Of a stretch of DNA of 64,000 nt, positions 57,681 through 64,000 are shown piece after piece. Both the position numbers and the translations under genes were made by a program. The notes beneath the pieces are model-generated. The model did no database searches, had not been told where the DNA came from, and saw nothing but the letters and a program-made list of their open reading frames with translations. Source of the DNA: Clitopilus passeckerianus (lineage: Eukaryota; Basidiomycota; Agaricomycetes; Agaricales; Entolomataceae); NCBI GenBank assembly GCA_944990035.1, contig CALYLX010000158.1:124001-188000 (forward strand), read 5' to 3'. The first letter of the stretch is position 1. Every line of letters begins with the position of its first letter.

Positions 57681-57797
57681 GCCCAGTAGTTTAGTGGCCA
57701 ATCGTTCACCTTGTGGTTGTGTCAGGCCAGGGAGGGGAGCCTGGTTCGGCCCCCGGTGTTGGACAGCGTACTGGCCTGATTCGATTCGGGCATTAGA
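57681..57797 (+). repeat. tRNA-like repeat copy 12 (plus strand, expanded)
   Basis: The A-box-like block is GTAGTTTAGTGGCCAAT. There are two B-box-like blocks: CCTGGTTCGGCCCCCGG near 57740 and the family T-arm CCTGA-TTCGAT-TCGGG at 57775-57790. The extra ~40 nt suggests insertion or fusion of two copies. Confidence 0.5.
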
Positions 57798-58924
57798 CAT
57801 ACCAATGGTGGGGTATTTCTGTTTTGTGTACCATTTAGCCTCTAATGCAGGCAACGCAGGAAGGGAGAGAGAGAAGTGCGCCTGACTCATGACACTGGGC
57901 ATGCAGCGACTTCAGATGATGAGCAGCGACCGGACATGTTCACCCACCGGACATATTCGCCTATAGTTCAGCCTGCATGAAACAGCTCAGCCACGCGGCT
58001 CAACAATTTAAACAGCCCTCTAGTACAGAGGTCGACTCATTGACGGCTGTTCACTATCGAGAGCATTATGATTAACGAAAAACCCTCTTGACCCCGGAGT
58101 TTAGGAGCCGCAGAGCGATGCAGAGGACTTTCTAGAGTAAGTCCCATATCGACACCTTTTCATCCAGCGGTAGCCCTAGCTAACAATGCAGCTGAGCTTC
58201 AAGCGGCTAGTATGGGAAGAAAATAAACAGACTGGGCGCAGTTCTTCGCAGCCTCAGCCGTGCTCCGCTGGCTGCATTTCTCCCTTCGTGGTGCAATTCC
58301 CGAGGTGATACGCAAGATTGGCCAACTCCCGCAATTGACACGTTTTTGCACTGGTGACCAGAGCGACTGACTATACTATGGACCGATCATGACATCGTCA
58401 GATGTACCCCGCCTCCGTATTCACGGCTGCATCTTGGGCCGACTCTTTCCCAAACTCGAATCACCAACACTGGGTTTCACACGGCCTGAATACTTGAACA
58501 TTATCTTAAGCAACGCACACGTCCTTCTAACGCACAACGAGTGCCACGACGGATATGGACTTGGTCGTTTAAACATCTTGATTCACCTCTCCGTCGCTTC
58601 CTCGATTTAGTCACCCTTTCTCTTCTCGGTATAATTTCTCCAGCTTACAAAAGCTAGGCGATGGGATCTCCTCCTTGCCGCCCATCCTACCGCTTTGAGA
58701 ACCATCCTTGGTGCTTTTAGACGGATTTCCCTTGGGCGCGTTGACGAACGACTTGCTTGGAAGTATCCCTCGGGCCTAGCCGTACTTGGAAACACTTGGT
58801 TTATCCCCACTTTTGACTACTACAGGCTTGTTTTTGTACCGCAATGCTATTTTGCGCAAACTTGGGAATCTCTAATCTTTGGTTCCTCCTTCCCCTCCTC
58901 CTCGGATTCAACCAAAGAACCCCT
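57798..58924. other. Spacer, no gene recognised
   Basis: Only short ORFs, plus the 3' flank of the serine-hydrolase gene. Nothing supported. Confidence 0.45.
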
Positions 58925-61057
58925 CTAGTTATCCTCGCTGTTGTCAGTATCGGCCTCGTCGGAGGCGGGGGCATCGTTCCCATTGGAGAGCTTATCCCAG
59001 TAGACTTCGGCGCGAGCACGGACGGTATCACCAATGGGCTTGGGAACACCAGCAGCTGCACCGTCCCAGAGACCAGCCCAGAAGCCAGCCATACCCATGC
59101 CGAATTTGCCATCAACGACCTCGGTCTCAGCGATCATGAGATTGTCGCTCTTCGACTTGTCGTTATAGGTCCAGAATGGCTCGGAGGGGTCGTTGGTGGG
59201 CTACAAGAGGCGGATTCATGAGTATATGATAGTTGTATGTGTGAATCGGAACATACAGTGGAGATAAGGAGAGACACGTTCCAGAGGTCGGCGTTGAAGT
59301 GCTCAACACGGATGTGAGAGAACCAGGGAGAGTTGACGGCAGCGTAGAGGGTAGGAATATCAGGGCGAATGCCACCGGGAAGGATAGCGGTCAAATTAGA
59401 TTGGAGTCCCTTGCAGTAGTCGCTTGGGTTGGGGTTGACTGGTTGGACGAGGCAGAGCTCCAAATCGTAGTAGCCAGGATTGTTCCATACTCCAGCGAAG
59501 TCGGTGAAGTCAGCGCTCGGGAGGGTGGCGTTATCAGGGCGAGGGGTGGCAGGAGGAGGAGGGATAGCACGCTTCTCGAGCCAGCGGGTGTTCCAGTCGA
59601 TGGGATCTAGGTCGAGGACCTTATCGATGACATGGTTCTTGATGACTTCACCGAGGGCCTTGCCGTGTTCGCCGTCGTTGGTAAGGACGGAAACGCCGAA
59701 GTTGTCATTGGGTAGGCGGGAAATTTGAGTGTTGAAGCCACGAATGAAGCCGCCGTGTTCGATGATGAGGTGACCACGGTAGGTAATTTGAAGTTGAGCA
59801 GCACCGTAGATAATGGAGGAGTATTCAGGCCATTCACTAGAGGAAGTCAGTCAGAGCAGAAAGGGATATGAGAGGCGAAGTACGTACGGGTTTCCTTCCT
59901 GAACTGAGATGGCTGTGGCGATCTTGTTGAGGACACCTTCGGGGATGACAGTTTCGTTGGTATCTGGGTGCCTTCCATCACTGAGAAGTGTGCGGAGCCA
60001 TTGGGCCATGTCGACTGCGCTCGTGATAACACCGCCAGCGCCAGAGAGAACTAGGCAAGAATTATTGAGTAATCATTCGTTTACGGACTACCAAAAACAA
60101 CTCACCACTACCGTCCTCGCCACCAGTGGTAGCAGTCCAGTATTGAGCGGCCCTTGGCTTTCCGGCGAAAGCATCGGCATACGCATTGATGCCCTGACGG
60201 ACCATTCCGTCAGCTCGCTGGCCGTGCGAGTTGGCCACCTGGTACGAATAGGTGGTGTGGGTCATGTCGAGCTTGTCGAAGACGTTCTCCTTGACGTAGC
60301 GGGCAAATGGGACGCCAGTGACCTTGGGGATGATGTGGGAGAGGGTGGTGTACATGTTGTTGTTATATTGCCAGATGTCACGGAACTCGGCCGACTGACG
60401 AAGGTATTGAATTTTGCCGATCTGCAAAGCGAAATCAGACATTGACCGATAGCAGAAAAGTTGATACTTACGACGTCCTCAACGGTATCTGTGTACTTGT
60501 AGCTGAAGTCATGCAGCGGGTAACCAGTACGATGGGTGGCGAGATCAAGGATGTTAGACTCGGAGGTTGCGACAGGGTCCGTCAAGTTGAATTGAGGGAT
60601 GATATCCTTGATCTTGGTTGTCCAGTCGACTTTGGGAGTCAAAGTCTCATTATGGATGAGGATGCCGTTAGCTACAATGTTGAACAGCTATTGGCGAGAG
60701 TCGTCAGGAAGCAGCGTGGAGACTGTATACTCAATCACAAACCTTGGAGTTAGATCCAATGTTGAATGTAGACCTGTCGGTCATTTTCTTGCCATCAGCG
60801 GTGGCCCTGCCATAGCCTTTGGTCTCGATGTCGACCCATTTTCCAGTCTCGTCCCTTCGTACGAAGGCGATGGCGACACCACCGGGGGACTTCCAGTCAG
60901 CGAGCACCTTGTTGACGAACTCGTCGGTTTCTTGGTCGAGAATGGTGTAGGCCTTCTTGTCGTCGGTATTGGCCGCGGGAGCTGCGAGTGCTCCCTGGAT
61001 CAGAGAGGTCCAGAGCAGGTACGAAGGAACCAAGGCGAGTAATGCTCTAAGTTGCAT
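58925..61057 (-). CDS. Secreted serine beta-lactamase-like / class C penicillin-binding-protein-fold hydrolase
   Basis: Exons 61057-60743, 60687-60472, 60421-60106, 60050-59888, 59836-59257 and 59200-58925 give 621 residues. MQLRALLALVPSYLLWTSLI then QGALAAP is a signal peptide. The beta-lactamase fold motifs are S-x-x-K in FNIGSNSK (Lys is the last codon before intron 1), Y-x-N in WQYNNNMYTTLS, and the third motif as HGG in LIIEHGGF. SGAGGVITSAVDMAQWLRTL is typical. A C-terminal domain of about 200 residues (GVWNNPGYYDLELCL onward) follows, as in fungal members of this group. The activity is probably an esterase, peptidase or lactamase-type hydrolase outside the cell; the substrate is unknown. 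A TATA-like GTATAAGAA lies about 100 bases upstream on the minus strand. Confidence 0.88.
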
Positions 61058-62331
61058 GTTTAATATCGATAAATATTTCTATAGGAGAGAAAGAGAAGAG
61101 GAAAGAGTCTAAAGGGTGGAATTAACGAGAGAATGCAGAACCAAGGGCTCACGACGAAGGTTCTTATACGAGGAAATTTGCGCCATACTCACCTCTACGA
61201 AAGTAATGACAGTCGGAAATCAAGGTGGACGTTAATTGCGCACAAACTTGCACGGAAAGGACGAACGAGTGTGTCGTAATGCCAGAGTCACATACTGAGC
61301 AGAGGTGAGTGAGTGGTTTCCGATGATGGGATGGAAAACGTACTGACACACGTCCGGGGAAACTCAGTCTGTCATTGTACCTTTGATGGCGGGGAGACAA
61401 GTACTTTTGTTCCGCCAACTGGCCACAATACTTAATATTGATGCTGCCAAGACCGAGAGGATCCGCTAGTAAGAAGCTGGCGGGAGGTTTTTGGATGGAG
61501 CAGGTCAGCGATGTGCTGGGTGGAAACTTGGAGGTCAAGCCCAGACAGGGAGTTGGAGGAGATGAGGGCTGCATCTCTTACGAGACTGGGGAAAGTCTCG
61601 ATCGTCGGAATGTCAAGGTATTGCCCCGATGCGGTTGACAAGACAAGTGGAAGGGCTCGGTGACCTGTCAGTAACGACGGCATCGCCCATCATACGTGCC
61701 GACATTAGCGAACAGCTGCGCTGGTACGGTGCGTGGATTACAATGCATATCTGCAAGTTTTTCAGTGTCCAGAGTGGCCTGTGCGATGCGTTGGATGATC
61801 AACAGGATGGATGACCGATGGTTAATTGGCACGCAGCTCTGCGCGTGGCCCATGTCCAATGGTAAGCAGCACACTACAAGACTAGGTGAGCATGCCGATT
61901 GCTTTCCGAAAGCTTGCTTGGCGGCAGAGTGGCCCGCCATACTCTGAAAGAATTACGTCTTCGAAAGGTGGGTCCTTTTACAGTGTTTTACTGGGCATTG
62001 GAAGTCCCACACCGAAAACAGTCGCCAAGTTGATCTTCGTCGGCCGAATAGGAAACTTGACCATGATCAGGATGAGCGTCAAACTCTTCAGTCCATATTC
62101 ACATCCCGTGATCTTGACCTCTTCCTCTCTTGCAGGTATGTCGACCAATGGAGTCTTGGTGGTAAAAAGCGATACCTGCCGTGGACTGGACGAAATAAAC
62201 AAAGAAAGTTTATGATTGGAACGTTTCGGGCCTTTCGACCAAATCTCGGCCGTTCCCGTTCATTCGTCTTAGGGTCATCATAATAAAATGTAATAGGCAT
62301 CCAACACGTCTGACAAGGAATTTCGAACGAT
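61058..62331. other. Intergenic, divergent promoters, no gene recognised
   Basis: About 1.3 kb between the divergent serine-hydrolase and F-box/LRR genes. ORFs here are short and lack features. Confidence 0.5.
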
Positions 62332-63977
62332 ATGCACCCATGTCTGGATGTGCTCGAGATACGAACGGCCATTGTTAGCTATATAAACGTAGCTACGATA
62401 TGTGGGCACCTGAAAGAGAACCACTCTCTTGCGGCCTTGGCCCGGACCTGCCGACGCTTTCAAGGTCAGATATGTATCCAGTCTTTGAACCAACTTTCTC
62501 AAAAGTTTCAACTCGCAGAACCCGCAACGGATGCTCTCTGGAGAGAACAGCGGAGCTTGGCTCCGCTGGTGCGAGTCATGCCGGAAGATCTTTGGGATAT
62601 GAGCGAAGCCGTCGTCGTAAGTTTGATCCGTTCTTTTCTCTCACCGAGTTCTGCTAATAACACAAGTAGCGGTTTCTTAGACCTTTGACTCAGAGCGACT
62701 GGGAGAGGTTCGAATATTACGGCAGCAAAATACGCTCGCTAGACGTCGACACATACAGCTGTTTTTATGTCTCAGAAACCGTCCTTCGGCAGCTTTCCAC
62801 ATATCGTCCAGTCAAGATTCTATTGCCTCGATTAACTTCCCTTCGTCTCACCCTCTCGGAAAAGCCTGAATATCCTTGCATAGACTACCTGCCGATTCTA
62901 TTGGGGGAGAGTCTTCAGGTCCTTTGCATATTACCCCCTGATGACGAATCTCCGAAAGACGACGAAGATGTCAGTGATAATGATAATCCCAGTGTCCGAC
63001 AACTTCTTGATTCAGCCACGAGGTGTTGCCCTAACTTGCGCGAAGTTCACATTCCCAATGTGGTTGAGGTGCTCTCCATTACCTCAGATACGGACTTTGC
63101 CCTGGAAATCTTTCTCTGCAACTTTAAGGGCCTCCGATCGCTGAGCGTTAGTGCCGCAGATATAACACCCAACCTTATACGCAGCATCGGACAGCTTCCC
63201 AATTTGTCACAGTTATGCATTGGGACTGTAAGTTGGCTGGACAACCGGCGACCAGAACACCCAGTACCACGTCTTGTCCCAACATCGTTTTCCAAATCGT
63301 TCCCCCAACTTACCTCGATGGAAGTGTGGGATGTTGGATCAAAAGACCTTCAAGTCATTCTTGAGAATGTACCTAGCAATCTCACGCGGTTTGAAGCCGT
63401 TGGTGGGTATGGACCTGCTCATCTCCACCAATTGATCGCCCCTCTCAGTCGTTTCGCCGATTTGACGACCCTCAGTCTTCGTTATGATGAGTTCATTTTT
63501 TACCGTCTCGAGGAGGACACCGCTTTCTTCACACCCATTCTATCGCTTAACGGGCTTCGGAGCGTCCAGCTCGGCGGCTTTCCGAACGACGCGATGACGG
63601 ATGACTTTTTGAGTGATATTCCCGACGCCTGGCCACATTTGGAAGAGCTTCATGTGGACCCGAAGGACGACAAAACAACACGCATGTCTCTAGCAGGCTT
63701 GATACCCATATCTCAACAATGCAAGTTACCGAAAAGGCTCACAGTTGTGGTAGCCTGTCGACCATTCGACGTGGGGCAGATTTCCACAATTCCCGCCAAC
63801 CAAATCCAGGAACTGAGCATCCATTTCCCACAATTAGAGCAGCCGTGGGCAGTCCTACGCTGTATCTGTTCCCTCTTTCCTCAGTTACGACGTGCAAGCA
63901 CCAACGAGGCCTACCATTGGAGCAGAGACCCTCGGGAGTGTGGATTCTATAAAGCGATACAGGAAGCATTTTTGTGA
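62332..63977 (+). CDS. F-box-like/LRR protein (paralogue of 44034-45758)
   Basis: Exons 62332-62464, 62519-62616 and 62670-63977 give 512 residues. MHPCLDVLEIRTAIVSYI with LAALARTCRRFQ is the divergent F-box. EPATDALWREQRSLAPLVRV follows across a 54-nt intron that is open in frame; it is placed at the same position as the out-of-frame intron of the paralogue. The LRR part runs PRLTSLRLTLSEKPEYPCID, FKGLRSLSVSAADITPNLI, LEELHVDPKDDKTTRMSLAG to the end. The gene lies in opposite orientation to its paralogue 18 kb away. The likely role is substrate recruitment to SCF ubiquitin ligase, with an unknown target. Confidence 0.82.
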
Positions 63978-64000
63978 CGGTATGGGATAGGAATTTTCTG

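Overview
The window reads as nuclear DNA of a filamentous basidiomycete, most likely an agaricomycete (mushroom-forming fungus). The evidence is dense genes cut by many 48-60 nt GT-AG introns, expanded F-box/LRR proteins, a fungal-type multi-pass membrane protein family, a basidiomycete-style sesquiterpene synthase fold, an Eos1-type protein and two fungal Argonautes. The species cannot be named from the sequence. No transposon ORF, LTR, CRISPR array or rRNA was recognised.

Layout. 0-3.4 kb: 5'-truncated GPI ethanolamine phosphate transferase (PIG-O/GPI13 type). 5-7.7 kb: a pair of small secreted proteins, the first a shortened copy of the second. 9.2-12.8 kb: a four-TM protein with a very long Ser/Gly/acid-rich tail. 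14.1-15.3 kb: an AlkB-like dioxygenase with a GC-AG intron. 15.5-19.0 kb: an array of one intact multi-TM gene, a 3' fragment and a frameshifted copy. 19.5-20.9 kb: Eos1-like N-glycosylation protein. 21.5-25.1 and 29.4-33.0 kb: two co-oriented Argonaute genes with apparently intact catalytic residues, separated by a degraded NRPS-like reductase and a cutinase. 33.3 kb: intron-containing tRNA-Gln. 33.5-35.2 kb: F-box protein. 37.2-38.5 kb: sesquiterpene synthase-like gene with eroded metal-binding motifs, divergent from an HMG-box regulator (39.1-40.6 kb).

43.2-64 kb: a hypothetical ORF and an F-box/LRR gene, an array of nine tRNA-like repeats (46.1-47.9 kb), a 13-exon phospholipase D (48.4-52.0 kb), three further tRNA-like repeats on the other strand, decayed and one intact member of an unrecognised gene family (53.3-56.3 kb), a secreted serine beta-lactamase-like protein (58.9-61.1 kb) and a second F-box/LRR gene in opposite orientation to its paralogue.

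The genes do not form one pathway. The dominant theme is local duplication followed by decay: secreted proteins, membrane proteins, Argonautes, F-box/LRR genes and the unrecognised family all occur as intact-plus-broken sets. The least ordinary structure is the tRNA-like repeat family, whose copies share A-box and B-box-like blocks and the same 5-bp stem with a 6-nt T-loop, but vary in everything between.
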